Shown piece by piece: positions 26,807 to 35,047 of a stretch of 64,000 bases of DNA (within the stretch, counting starts at the first letter, position 1; the number at the start of each line of letters is the position of its first letter). The DNA comes from Gilvirhabdus luticola (GTDB taxonomy: Bacteria; Bacteroidota; Bacteroidia; Flavobacteriales; Flavobacteriaceae): assembly GCF_032583975.1 (NCBI RefSeq), contig NZ_JAWHTF010000006.1; one strand, written 5' to 3'. Position numbers and translations under genes: made by a program. Below the pieces are notes generated by a model. That model did not search any database. It was not told where the DNA came from and was given only the letters and a program-made list of their open reading frames with translations.

Positions 26807-28057
26807 ATGCAAGTATTTAAATTTGGTGGAGCATCTGTAAAAGATGCTAATGGGGTAAAAAATTTAGCATCAGTATTAAAAACCGTAGGCTATAACAATA
26901 CTTTGGTAGTTGTTTCTGCTATGGGCAAAACAACAAATGCTTTAGAGGCTGTAATTAAAAACTATTTTGAAAATAAAAGTGAATTACAAAGTTCTCTGCA
27001 AGAAGTAAAGAAGTATCATAATGCTATTTTACTAGATTTATTTGATGATGAAAATCATGTGGCATTTAATAAAGTTTCAACTCTTTTTCAGGAATTAGAC
27101 AGCTTTTTAGGAAGGAACAAATCACCAGATTATAACTTTATTTATGATCAAACCATTAGCTATGGAGAATTGATTTCAACCACAATAATTAGCGAATATT
27201 TAAACACTATCAATCTAAAGAACAATTGGATAGATGTTCGTGAGTTTATCAAAACTGATAATTATTACAGAAGAGCTAATGTTGATTGGAATCTTACTCA
27301 ACAAATGATATCATCAAATTTTAATACCGGTGTTTTGAACATTACCCAAGGCTTTCTAGGTAGTGATGCCAACAACTTTACAACAACACTTGGCAGAGAA
27401 GGAAGTGACTATACTGCAGCCATTTTTGCTTACTGTTTAAATGCTACTGGTGTCACCATTTGGAAAGATGTTCCTGGAGTTTTGAATGCCGATCCTCGTT
27501 ATTTTGAAAACGCTCAACTCATAAACAAAATCTCTTATAGAGAAGCCATTGAATTGGCATTTTATGGAGCATCAGTAATTCATCCAAAAACTTTACAACC
27601 GCTTCAGGGTAAAGAGATTCCTTTGTTTGTAAAATCTTTTCTAAATCCTTTAGAACCGGGCACAATGGTAGGAAAAGGCATAGGTATAGATCCGATTGTA
27701 CCTTGCCTGATTGTTAAAAAAGATCAAGTATTAATCTCATTATCTTCGTTAGATTTCTCATATATCGTAGAAGAGAATATTAGTCATATTTTTGGTTTAT
27801 TACATGACTATAAAATGAAAGTTGATGTTATTCAGAATTCAGCGATAAGTTTTTCTGTTTGTGTGGATAATATCTACAATAATTTGGAAAAGTTACTTCA
27901 GCATTTAAAAGCCAAATTTAAAGTAACCTGCAATGAAAACGTATCCTTATACACGATTAGACATTACAATCAAAGTGTTATTGATCAACTTGAGAAAGAT
28001 AAGACAGTTTTTTTAAAACAAATTACACAAGAAACCGTTCAAATAGTTACAAAATAG
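26807..28057 (+). CDS. lysC: Aspartate kinase
   Basis: 416-residue monofunctional aspartokinase catalysing the first step of the lysine, threonine and methionine pathway. The N-terminal KFGGASVKDANGVKNLA is the kinase signature; GREGSDYTAAI and TIWKDVPGVLNADPR complete the catalytic domain, and residues about 310-400 contain ACT-type regulatory repeats with DVIQNSAISFSVCVD. Length is normal for enzymes lacking a fused homoserine dehydrogenase. It is downstream of and probably co-transcribed with the GNAT gene. Confidence 0.93.
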   Translation: MQVFKFGGASVKDANGVKNLASVLKTVGYNNTLVVVSAMGKTTNALEAVIKNYFENKSELQSSLQEVKKYHNAILLDLFDDENHVAFNKVSTLFQELDSFLGRNKSPDYNFIYDQTISYGELISTTIISEYLNTINLKNNWIDVREFIKTDNYYRRANVDWNLTQQMISSNFNTGVLNITQGFLGSDANNFTTTLGREGSDYTAAIFAYCLNATGVTIWKDVPGVLNADPRYFENAQLINKISYREAIELAFYGASVIHPKTLQPLQGKEIPLFVKSFLNPLEPGTMVGKGIGIDPIVPCLIVKKDQVLISLSSLDFSYIVEENISHIFGLLHDYKMKVDVIQNSAISFSVCVDNIYNNLEKLLQHLKAKFKVTCNENVSLYTIRHYNQSVIDQLEKDKTVFLKQITQETVQIVTK

Positions 28058-28135
28058 AGAAGAAGCATAGTAATTTCATTCCAATTAATGTAAAAAATTT
28101 TAATTAGGTTTGTATTTCTCTCAAATTAAGAAACT

Positions 28136-29971
28136 ATGGGATTGGTAACCGCTAAAGAAGTAGCCATTGCAATTCATGCTGATAAGTATGGGTTTATGGG
28201 TACTTTTTTTGGTTGGATACTCATGAAACTACTTAAAATCTCTACTCTTAATAAAATTTACAACCGAAATAAGCATTTAAATCATTTAGAATTTTTAGAT
28301 GGAATTTTAAACGAATTCCAGATTAAATTTGAAATCCCTGACGAAGACCTAAAACGATTGCCAAAAGAAGGCGCTTATATTACCATTTCCAATCACCCTT
28401 TAGGAGGTATTGATGGTATTTTGCTTTTAAAACTCATGCTCGAGCAAAGAGAGGATTTTAAAATTATTGCTAATTTCTTACTTCATCGAATAGAGCCAAT
28501 GAAACCATATATTATGCCTGTTAATCCTTTTGAAGACAGAAAAGATGTAAAGTCTAGTATTACTGGTTTTAAAAATTCACTTTTACATTTAAATGAAGGA
28601 AAGCCTTTGGGCATTTTTCCTGCTGGTGAAGTCTCAACCTACAGAGATGGAAAACTTGTTGTAGATAAACCTTGGGAAGAAGCTGCTATAAAACTTATTC
28701 AAAAATCTAAAGTCCCAGTAGTTCCAATATATTTTCATGCAAAAAATAGTAGGTTGTTTTATCAGTTATCTAAAATTAGTGACACGTTTAGAACGGCCAA
28801 ATTACCATCAGAACTTTTAACTCAAAAAAGAAGAGTTATAAAAGTGCGAATTGGAAGGCCAATCCCTGTAGCTGATCAAGAAGAGCATACTTCTCTCAAG
28901 GAATTTTCAGAATTCTTACGTAGAAAAACTTATATGCTTTCCAATGCATTTGAAACACCCAAAAGATTAGAAACTATTTCTTCTACACTTAAAGTTCCTA
29001 AAATTCCAAAGAAAATTGTAACTCCTGTGAGTTTGGATGACATGATTAAGGAAATTAAAGATTTGCAAAGTGGCGATTTTAGACTACTAAAAAGCAAAAA
29101 CTATGAAGTGTATTTAGCTCCTGCAAATAAGGTCCCAAATATTTTACGTGAAATTGGAAGATTACGTGAAATAACTTTTAGAGAAGTAGGAGAAGGCACC
29201 AATGAGGCCATCGATCTAGATAAATTTGATACTTATTATCACCACATGTTTCTTTGGGATAATGATAGCAACATAATAGTCGGCGCTTATCGTATGGGTT
29301 TAGGGTCTAAAATTTTTGAAATGTATGGTATTGATGGTTTTTATCTTCAAGACCTTTTTAGGTTTGAACCCGAACTCTATAAAATGATGAGCCAATCCAT
29401 TGAAATGGGACGAGCATTCATTATTAAAGATTACCAACAAAAACCTATGCCTTTATTTTTACTTTGGAAAGGTATAGTACATACTACACTGCGCTATCCT
29501 GAACACAAGTTTTTAATCGGTGGTGTGAGTATCAGTAATCAATTTTCTAACTTCTCAAAATCGTTAATGATAGAGTTTATGAAATCTCATTATTACGATC
29601 CCTACATTGCTCAATATGTACACCCAAAAAAAGAATTTAAGGTAAAACTAAAAGATGCTGATAAAGATTTTGTGTTTGATGAAACCGAAGCAGATCTTAA
29701 CAAATTTGATAAAATCATAGACGAGGTTGAGCCAGGAGCTTTACGATTACCCGTTTTACTTAAAAAGTATATTAAACAAAATGCAAGGTTGGTTGCTTTT
29801 AACGTTGATCCATTATTTAATAATGCTGTTGATGGATTGATGTATATAAAAATTGCCGATTTACCAGAAAGCACAGTAAGACCTGTTATGGAAGAGTTCC
29901 AAGCAGAGCTAGAGCAGAGGTTTTCAGAGCAAAATGATACTGAAAACAACGGTGCAGATACTAATCTGTAA
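28136..29971 (+). CDS. olsF: Bifunctional acyltransferase, OlsF-type (ornithine/amino-acid lipid synthesis)
   Basis: 611-residue protein with two acyltransferase domains. The first (about residues 75-265) is PlsC/OlsA-like: ISNHPLGGIDG holds the catalytic His and Asp, and GIFPAGEVSTYRDG the acceptor region. The second (about 325-590) is OlsB/hemolysin-like, with EIGRLREITFREVGEGTNEAIDLD and EMGRAFI. OlsF enzymes of Serratia and Flavobacterium make ornithine lipid by N-acylating ornithine (C-terminal half) and then adding a second fatty acid (N-terminal half); related two-part systems in Bacteroides make glycine lipids. The head-group amino acid here cannot be told from sequence. Cytoplasmic face of the inner membrane. 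Stand-alone gene, convergent with the ArsR operon. Confidence 0.8.
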   Translation: MGLVTAKEVAIAIHADKYGFMGTFFGWILMKLLKISTLNKIYNRNKHLNHLEFLDGILNEFQIKFEIPDEDLKRLPKEGAYITISNHPLGGIDGILLLKLMLEQREDFKIIANFLLHRIEPMKPYIMPVNPFEDRKDVKSSITGFKNSLLHLNEGKPLGIFPAGEVSTYRDGKLVVDKPWEEAAIKLIQKSKVPVVPIYFHAKNSRLFYQLSKISDTFRTAKLPSELLTQKRRVIKVRIGRPIPVADQEEHTSLKEFSEFLRRKTYMLSNAFETPKRLETISSTLKVPKIPKKIVTPVSLDDMIKEIKDLQSGDFRLLKSKNYEVYLAPANKVPNILREIGRLREITFREVGEGTNEAIDLDKFDTYYHHMFLWDNDSNIIVGAYRMGLGSKIFEMYGIDGFYLQDLFRFEPELYKMMSQSIEMGRAFIIKDYQQKPMPLFLLWKGIVHTTLRYPEHKFLIGGVSISNQFSNFSKSLMIEFMKSHYYDPYIAQYVHPKKEFKVKLKDADKDFVFDETEADLNKFDKIIDEVEPGALRLPVLLKKYIKQNARLVAFNVDPLFNNAVDGLMYIKIADLPESTVRPVMEEFQAELEQRFSEQNDTENNGADTNL

Positions 29972-30028
29972 AATTTCTAATTTATTTTTATTCTCTTTTC
30001 CAATCTTCATATAAGCTTCACATTGTAT

Positions 30029-30520
30029 TTAATTCACTATTTTACTTCGCCTTTCAAGAAAATGATTGTCGTACCATTTATTATTTATTTGACCTATTCT
30101 TTCCTTAACACCAACGACTCTAAAACCACATTTTTTGTGCAAATTAATGCTCACTACGTTTTCTGAAAAAATTGATGCCTGCAATGTCCAAAAACCAGCA
30201 ACTTCACTTTGCTTAATAAGCTCTTCCAATAATATTTTACCAATACCATTTCCTTGATAATCTTTATCAACATAAAGTGTGACTTCTGCAACACCTCGGT
30301 ATACATGCCTTTTAGAAACTAATGACAATACCCCAAAACCAACAACTTCATTATATAGAGTTGCAACAATTCTGCAAGATTCAACGTACTTTTTATTCCA
30401 AGTATCAAAATCAGGAACTTCAGTTTCAAAAGTAGCTATTCCTGTGGCAATCCCATCAGCATAAATTTTTGAAACTGAAGTCCAATCTTGTTTTGTTAAT
30501 GGCCTAACAACAATTTCCAT
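30029..30520 (-). CDS. GNAT N-acetyltransferase, phosphinothricin/arsinothricin acetyltransferase-like
   Basis: 163-residue GNAT enzyme of the PAT branch: FETEVPDFDTWNKKY, YRGVAEVTLYVDKDYQGNGI (acetyl-CoA loop QGNGIG) and the end SINLHKKCGFRVVGVKERIG are characteristic of phosphinothricin acetyltransferases. In many bacteria a PAT-like gene in arsenic operons is ArsN1, which detoxifies the arsenical antibiotic arsinothricin by acetylation. Here it is the last gene of an ArsR-headed operon, overlapping the DUF6428 gene by 17 bases, so an ArsN-like role is a reasonable inference; a general amine or methionine sulfoximine acetyltransferase is the alternative. ATG 30520 was chosen because it begins the conserved MEIVVRPL. 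Confidence 0.82.
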   Translation of the reverse strand: MEIVVRPLTKQDWTSVSKIYADGIATGIATFETEVPDFDTWNKKYVESCRIVATLYNEVVGFGVLSLVSKRHVYRGVAEVTLYVDKDYQGNGIGKILLEELIKQSEVAGFWTLQASIFSENVVSINLHKKCGFRVVGVKERIGQINNKWYDNHFLERRSKIVN

Positions 30521-31001
30521 CGGGAGAACAGCAAGGTTCTGATTCAACTGCTACAACCTCTTTTTCCTCTTCATTGCAACAAACACTTTTTGCTTTACAA
30601 TCTGTTTTTTCAACAACTAACTTAAAAATTAAATTGTTGCCTTGTATTTCAAAATCGTTAACAAATAGTTGTGCTGTATGAAATGTTGCGTTGCTATATT
30701 CAAACTTTACTTCTGCGTCTAAAAAATAAGGTTTTATGGTACCTACTTTTTCTAAAATTGATAACGCCTTGTTCACTTTCATGAAATTTCTTTTACCAAT
30801 TTCTAGAGGACTTTCCCAAAGCTGGATTACAGTTTCATTCCATGCATCTGTTTTAGCTCCACAATCAACCGAATCAATTGAAGTGTGCTTTATTTCGGTG
30901 ATATGATAATTTGTTCCTACAAACTCATTAGGTGCATATTCAAATAACAACGCTTTATCTTGATGTTGTTGCAAAATGTTAAATAATTCTTGTGTTCTCA
31001 T
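30504..31001 (-). CDS. DUF6428 family protein with cysteine-pair tail
   Basis: 165-residue cytoplasmic protein resembling DUF6428, a family usually found beside ArsR-type regulators in Bacteroidetes. The body begins MRTQELFNILQQHQDKALLFEY and ends near LIFKLVVEKTDC. The last 28 residues are unusually cysteine-rich: CKAKSVCCNEEEKEV...EPCCSPDGNCC, with three vicinal CC pairs, which suggests binding of a thiophilic metal or metalloid. Its 3' end overlaps the GNAT gene and its start is 25 bases from a small CC-containing peptide gene. Biochemical function is unknown. Confidence 0.72.
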   Translation of the reverse strand: MRTQELFNILQQHQDKALLFEYAPNEFVGTNYHITEIKHTSIDSVDCGAKTDAWNETVIQLWESPLEIGKRNFMKVNKALSILEKVGTIKPYFLDAEVKFEYSNATFHTAQLFVNDFEIQGNNLIFKLVVEKTDCKAKSVCCNEEEKEVVAVESEPCCSPDGNCC

Positions 31002-31026
31002 TTTTATATTTTTTAAAGATTTGTTA

Positions 31027-31167
31027 CTATTTAGTTAAGACCATTGATTCAAAATATCCAATCGAAAATTTATTAATGTTTTCACAACACTTTTTATAAA
31101 CTACTTTTGTTTTATTCTTTAAAGCTTTCAATTGTTCTTTTTTCGTTCTTTTATTTATTGTATTCAT
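31027..31167 (-). CDS. Small basic 46-residue protein with a CC pair, in the ArsR operon
   Basis: ATG at 31167 opens 46 codons ending TAG at 31029-31027. The product is very basic (MNTINKRTKKEQLKALKNK...) and contains the segment VVYKKCCENINKFSIGYFE with a vicinal cysteine pair. It sits 18 bases after arsR and 25 bases before the DUF6428 gene, filling what would otherwise be an unexplained gap inside the operon, and shares the CC feature with both neighbours. I do not recognise a family. Operon position supports it being real. Confidence 0.6.
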   Translation of the reverse strand: MNTINKRTKKEQLKALKNKTKVVYKKCCENINKFSIGYFESMVLTK

Positions 31168-31185
31168 AATATTTGTTTTTAAAGG

Positions 31186-31509
31186 TTAACAACAATTAGA
31201 TTTTGTTGTATTAAAAAATGTGTTTAATTCATTTTGCAAGGTCGTCCATAATTCCAAGTTAATACAGTAACACATGCGCTTGCCTTCAACTTCACCTTTT
31301 AGTAAACCAATTGTTTTCAATTCTTTTAAGTGCTGTGAAATTGTGGCTTGTGCCAACCCTATTTCTTCAACCAGATCATTACATATACATGCGTTTTGCT
31401 GACTAACATATTGCAGTATAGCAACTCTTGCTGGATGGCCTAAAACTTTAAAGTACTGCGCAAGTTCATTTTGTTTCTGTGTAAATATTTGTGTTTTTGT
31501 AGTTCCCAT
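31186..31509 (-). CDS. arsR: ArsR/SmtB-family metalloid-responsive repressor
   Basis: 107-residue winged-helix repressor. The body LAQYFKVLGHPARVAILQYV followed by LVEEIGLAQATISQHLKELKTIG is the ArsR helix-turn-helix. A CxC pair (C41 and C43, ACICNDLVEE) lies at the start of the DNA-binding helices, the place where E. coli ArsR binds As(III), and the protein ends in SNCC, adding a second thiol pair. Such proteins leave DNA when metal binds. It is the first gene of the operon and probably controls itself through the palindrome that covers the promoter at 31529-31563. Confidence 0.9.
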   Translation of the reverse strand: MGTTKTQIFTQKQNELAQYFKVLGHPARVAILQYVSQQNACICNDLVEEIGLAQATISQHLKELKTIGLLKGEVEGKRMCYCINLELWTTLQNELNTFFNTTKSNCC

Positions 31510-31528
31510 AATCTAACATTTAATGGTA

Positions 31529-31563
31529 CAAATATACAAAAATATTTTAATATTGCAATATTA
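31529..31563 (-). promoter_or_regulatory. ArsR operator overlapping a complete Bacteroidetes promoter
   Basis: On the minus strand TTG (31558-31556), 19 bases, then TATATTTG (31536-31529) is a near-ideal -33/-7 promoter, 20 bases before the arsR ATG. The -33 TTG is inside the perfect 16-base palindrome TAATATTGCAATATTA (31548-31563), so a bound repressor would block RNA polymerase. Confidence 0.7.
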
Positions 31564-31581
31564 CGATATCAAAATATTTAA

Positions 31582-31612
31582 AATAAGCTGAAATTAGTTT
31601 TTTCAGCTTATT
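31582..31612 (-). terminator. Hairpin terminator of the DUF4870-like gene
   Basis: A perfect 12-bp stem (31582-31593 with 31601-31612) follows the stop of the minus-strand gene ending at 31617 and is followed by an A/T-rich tail, TTTTAAATATTT. It separates that gene from the arsR promoter. Confidence 0.75.
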
Positions 31613-31616
31613 AATA

Positions 31617-32060
31617 TTATAAAGATTTAAACCAATCTTGAAACTGCTTTCCGAGTAAAAAAATCGGTTTAGTGTTTCCTCCAATTGCTCCTATCAGACT
31701 CATAACCCATAGTATAAGTACAAGTATCCAGCCTATAACGTTTATTAGCGGAATAAAGCTTACAATAAAAGCTAGAATAAAAATCCCTAAAGTCTGTCTA
31801 ACATAAAAAGAACCAAACTCGGTTTTATTATTGGTATTCATTACAAAAGCGATTATCCAGCCAATAATAGTAATATGCGCAATTATAGCTATGTTTTTTC
31901 CATCGCTTAAAACTTCTTTTGCGTCATCAGCAAACTCACTAGCTTTTTCTTTGGCTTCTTTTGCAAATTCTTCTGCTTTATCCGCAGCTTTTTTCGCTCC
32001 TTCTTTTGCGTCGCCTAACATTTCGTTAAGGTCATCGCTTAATTTTTTTTCGTCAGACAT
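31617..32060 (-). CDS. DUF4870/Tic20-like membrane protein with amphipathic N-terminal repeat
   Basis: 147-residue protein in two parts. Residues 1-53 are a charged, alanine/lysine/glutamate-rich helix with 11-residue-like periodicity (AKKAADKAEEFAKEAKEKASEFADDAKE), as in LEA/YtxH-type stress proteins. Residues 56-147 form three or four membrane helices with FGSFYVRQTLGIFIL and the end FQDWFKSL, the pattern of DUF4870/Tic20-like proteins. Role unknown; the helix could bind the inner leaflet or other proteins. Single-gene unit with its own terminator. Confidence 0.72.
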   Translation of the reverse strand: MSDEKKLSDDLNEMLGDAKEGAKKAADKAEEFAKEAKEKASEFADDAKEVLSDGKNIAIIAHITIIGWIIAFVMNTNNKTEFGSFYVRQTLGIFILAFIVSFIPLINVIGWILVLILWVMSLIGAIGGNTKPIFLLGKQFQDWFKSL

Positions 32061-32155
32061 GATAGTACTTTTTGATTAGTGATTTTAAAGGTAGTGAAAA
32101 TTCAATTCTCTACATATTATAAGTATTTCAAATTAATATAACGTTACAATTTATT

Positions 32156-32920
32156 TTATCTGAAGAATAAAATTACACCTCCAATTGCTGTTACTATTAA
32201 TATAAAACGTCTATAATTTATATTTGAAATGAACTTAACAATGAAAGCTCCCAATAAAAATCCGAAGACAACTACAGGAATTAAAACAGTATTTAAAATA
32301 AGTGTTTCTTTAGTAACTGTTTTCCAGACAAAAAAATGAAATGGCAATTTAAAAACATTTATAATAAAAAATAACCAAGCAGCTGTACCAATAAATTCGT
32401 TTTTAGGAAAACGCATTGCAAGGAAGTAAATGTTAGAAATGGGCCCAGCCAAATTACCTATCATTGTTGTAAATCCTGCTAAGAAACCCATTCCACTTGA
32501 AAACAACTTGTTTGTTGGTACTTTGTCAGATTTTCTGTTCTCTGATATAAACATGATAATAACCGAACCTATTATAATAATGGCCATAAGCCTTTTAAAG
32601 ATTATCTCTGAAATATCATTACCAATCCATACACCTACCAAAACACCTATGATCATCCATGGAATAAGTATTTTAATATACTTCCATTGTGCATGCCTGT
32701 TGTAATAAACAACTGCAAAAATATCAGCACTAATTAACATTGGAAGTAAGATGCCTGTTGACGCTTTTTCACCAAAAACAAAAGCCAGAATAACTACAAT
32801 TATAATACCTATCCCTTTTATACCAGATTTTGATAATCCCAATAAAAAAACTGCACAACCAACGGCCGCCCATTGAAATACAGTTAAATTATAAGATTGA
32901 AGTATCTCTATGTAAATCAC
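32156..32920 (-). CDS. TauE/SafE-family (TSUP) membrane permease
   Basis: 254-residue inner-membrane protein with about eight helices, of the TSUP family that exports or imports sulfite, sulfonates and other small organic anions. Typical features: GLSKSGIKGIGIIIVVILAF near the start, MGFLAGFTTMIGNLAGP in the middle (the repeat of the G-x-x-x-G half motif) and the end YRRFILIVTAIGGVILF. Translation probably starts at GTG 32920. It follows the VOC gene by 23 bases at the end of a minus-strand run. Substrate unknown. Confidence 0.85.
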   Translation of the reverse strand: MIYIEILQSYNLTVFQWAAVGCAVFLLGLSKSGIKGIGIIIVVILAFVFGEKASTGILLPMLISADIFAVVYYNRHAQWKYIKILIPWMIIGVLVGVWIGNDISEIIFKRLMAIIIIGSVIIMFISENRKSDKVPTNKLFSSGMGFLAGFTTMIGNLAGPISNIYFLAMRFPKNEFIGTAAWLFFIINVFKLPFHFFVWKTVTKETLILNTVLIPVVVFGFLLGAFIVKFISNINYRRFILIVTAIGGVILFFR

Positions 32921-32943
32921 TAAAGTTTATTACTTATACACTG

Positions 32944-33330
32944 CTAAAGAAACGCACTGTCTATTGGTTCCCAAAGTTCTATTTTATTTCCATCGTTGTC
33001 CATTATCCATCCAAACTTTCCATAATCGTATTCTTCTATATCTCCAATAATGGTTACCCCTTCATCTTTTAAGACTTTTAAAAGTTGTACTAAATTTTCT
33101 ACACGATAATTGAACATAAAATCCTTTTTTGAAGGCTTGTAATATTTAGTGTCTTCCGCAAACGGACTCCATTGCGTAGAGCAATCTTCTCCATGCTTAT
33201 CCTTCCACCAGAATGTACAACCATAATCATCTGTATTAAACCCAAGGTGTTTTTTGTACCAATCTTTTGTAGCTTTTGGGTCTTTGGCTTTAAAAAACAA
33301 ACCTCCAATGCCTGTAACTCTATTTTTCAT
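32944..33330 (-). CDS. VOC-family (glyoxalase/bleomycin resistance fold) protein
   Basis: 128-residue VOC protein. Start GIGGLFFKAKDPKATKDWYKKHLGF and end GWIMDNDGNKIELWEPID are the two halves of the beta-alpha-beta-beta-beta fold; the final glutamate in KIELWEP is a typical metal ligand. Its ATG overlaps the stop of the DUF1801 gene (33327-33330), so the two are translationally coupled. One of three VOC genes within 1.6 kb. The substrate cannot be told. Confidence 0.85.
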   Translation of the reverse strand: MKNRVTGIGGLFFKAKDPKATKDWYKKHLGFNTDDYGCTFWWKDKHGEDCSTQWSPFAEDTKYYKPSKKDFMFNYRVENLVQLLKVLKDEGVTIIGDIEEYDYGKFGWIMDNDGNKIELWEPIDSAFL

Positions 33331-33788
33331 TTATTTTTTTTAATTGCTGTTTCATAAACACTTATCCATTCATCAACTGTCATTTTTTGGCACAATTCAC
33401 CAATAAGTTCAAAAGGAATTTCTTCCATATTTTTAAACCTTATACAGCTTTTTCCCATATCTAATTTCCTTTTACATTGTTTTGGATATTCACCAACAAA
33501 CCAATCGTGCAGCTCTGGGATGGTATAAATGCCACTATGATAGAGGTTAATTGAATTTTTTTGAGACGCAAAACTCATAAATGGTAATGGTTCACTTGGT
33601 GTACAATGATATCCATCTGGATAAATGCTATGAGGCACATAATAACCTATCATCCCATACTGAATACCTTCTTCAAAACCTTTAGGCAGGTTCTTATTGA
33701 TAGTCTTGCGAAGTTTCTTTAAAGCTTCTTGTCGCTCTTCTGGAACTTGAGAAATATAATCTTCTGCTGATGTTGCTTTATATTGCAT
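33327..33788 (-). CDS. DUF1801 domain protein
   Basis: 153-residue cytoplasmic protein with the DUF1801 (YdhG-like) fold: TSAEDYISQVPEERQEALKKLRKTI at the N-terminus, GIQYGMIGY in the middle and the lysine/phenylalanine motif GKSCIRFKNMEEIPFELIGEL at the C-terminus. Function of the family is not known; some relatives resemble iron-binding or frataxin-like proteins. It overlaps the following VOC gene by four bases and follows another VOC gene by 3 bases, so it is within one operon. Confidence 0.85.
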   Translation of the reverse strand: MQYKATSAEDYISQVPEERQEALKKLRKTINKNLPKGFEEGIQYGMIGYYVPHSIYPDGYHCTPSEPLPFMSFASQKNSINLYHSGIYTIPELHDWFVGEYPKQCKRKLDMGKSCIRFKNMEEIPFELIGELCQKMTVDEWISVYETAIKKNK

Positions 33789-33791
33789 AAC

Positions 33792-34163
33792 TTATACGTG
33801 TTGGTCTATTAATATGGTGTTTCCATCTGGATCATACAATACAATGCTTGCAGGTCCAGAAGTATTTTCGTCTGCTTCTCTTTCAAGTTTTAAGTTTTTA
33901 CTTTTGAGTTCTTGCTGAATTTTTCTTACATCAGTAAAGGAATTTAACTTGTTAGCGCTCTCATCCCAACCAGGATTAAAGGTTAATATATTCTGCTCAA
34001 ACATACCTTGAAACAATCCTATTAACGCCTTCCCGTTTTTCATAATGAGATAATTCATTTTAATGTCTCCAGCGAAAACGGAAAATCCTAAATGCTCGTA
34101 AAATTCTTTTGAAGCGTTAATATCTTTAACACTTAAACTCATTGAAAATGCTCCTAAACTCAT
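33792..34163 (-). CDS. VOC-family protein
   Basis: 123-residue VOC fold protein: FSMSLSVKDINASKEFYEHLGF at the N-terminus and ASIVLYDPDGNTILIDQHV at the C-terminus. The last strand has ILIDQ where many relatives have a Glu metal ligand. Second of the three VOC genes in this operon; 21 bases follow the upstream VOC gene. No substrate can be assigned. Confidence 0.82.
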   Translation of the reverse strand: MSLGAFSMSLSVKDINASKEFYEHLGFSVFAGDIKMNYLIMKNGKALIGLFQGMFEQNILTFNPGWDESANKLNSFTDVRKIQQELKSKNLKLEREADENTSGPASIVLYDPDGNTILIDQHV

Positions 34164-34184
34164 ATTTCTAGTTTTATTTTAATA

Positions 34185-34541
34185 TTAGTCATTGTTTAAA
34201 GGGGTAAGCAGTCCAACTGTATTTCCCGCTACGTCTTGAAACCAAGCAAATGTTCGACCATTTGGCAATTCTATTGGATTGACAAGAACTTTACAACCTT
34301 TAGATTCGATTAGCTTTAGATCTTGAACTATAGTTTCAGTTTGAATGTAGATAGTAATGTAATTGTCAACTTCGCTTACCAAATCAGTGATATGCCCTGG
34401 AATTCCATTTTCTGGGTTTGAATTTATTGATGCTAAATTGTTATTTGTGACAATATCCCAACCAAAAACATTCTTGTAAAATGCAATCGTTTTAGGTAAA
34501 TTATCACAGCCAATTTTAAAATGTATGACAGGTTTACTCAT
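34185..34541 (-). CDS. VOC-family protein
   Basis: 118-residue VOC protein with VIHFKIGCDNLPKTIAFYKNVFGW at the start and FAWFQDVAGNTVGLLTPL at the end. The middle IPGHITDLVSEVDNYITIYIQT is typical of the CFP32-like subgroup. First of the three VOC genes; the membrane protein DUF4199 precedes it by 19 bases. Whether it binds metal is uncertain because the usual C-terminal glutamate is not seen. Confidence 0.82.
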   Translation of the reverse strand: MSKPVIHFKIGCDNLPKTIAFYKNVFGWDIVTNNNLASINSNPENGIPGHITDLVSEVDNYITIYIQTETIVQDLKLIESKGCKVLVNPIELPNGRTFAWFQDVAGNTVGLLTPLNND

Positions 34542-34560
34542 TTTTTATTGTTTTAAAAAC

Positions 34561-35022
34561 CTATTTACGTTGTAGAATTAATCCTGAAATTAAAGAAATA
34601 ATAAATCCTATTATAGTAACTAGTATAAGCATAAATATTGCTGCTGTACCACTGGTCATTTCAAAAACCTCGTCTTCTCTTCCTTGTTCAATTAGCATTT
34701 TTTCATAATTATCGAAAAAAGAAGGATCTATAAATTTTGTATAAATAAAATCTGCTATGGCAATACCAATTCCCACTAATAAAGAAATAAGAACACCAAT
34801 AGCTATGGCTTTACCTAAAGTAATGCTTCCATTATTAATTTTATCTCGATAATGTTTAATCCCAAAAAAGACAAATGATAATGACAGAAATATAGACACA
34901 TATCCTAAAATTTCATTTGTAGAATAGTCTAAATTATTAATGCCTAAAACCAGATGCAAAGTAAAAATAATTGCACCTGTTAAAAGTCCGTAAAGACCAT
35001 ATTTAATTACTGTGCTTTTCAT
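34561..35022 (-). CDS. DUF4199 membrane protein
   Basis: 153-residue inner-membrane protein with four hydrophobic segments (about 8-26, 37-54, 71-92, 127-149). The YGLYGLLTGAIIF start, KHYRDKINNGSITLGKAIAIGVLI middle and the loop FIDPSFFDNYEKMLIEQG are hallmarks of DUF4199, a Bacteroidetes family of unknown role often next to glycosyltransferases or VOC genes. It heads the VOC/DUF1801 run and is preceded by 104 bases containing repeated AAGTACT/ACTTTAGT sequences. Confidence 0.85.
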   Translation of the reverse strand: MKSTVIKYGLYGLLTGAIIFTLHLVLGINNLDYSTNEILGYVSIFLSLSFVFFGIKHYRDKINNGSITLGKAIAIGVLISLLVGIGIAIADFIYTKFIDPSFFDNYEKMLIEQGREDEVFEMTSGTAAIFMLILVTIIGFIISLISGLILQRK

Positions 35023-35047
35023 AAATATTCATTTTTAAATTGATCCC

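Noticed and set aside
29611..29949. 112-codon minus-strand frame at the 3' end of olsF
   Set aside because: Antisense to a well-supported domain and serine-rich in the manner of reverse-frame translation.
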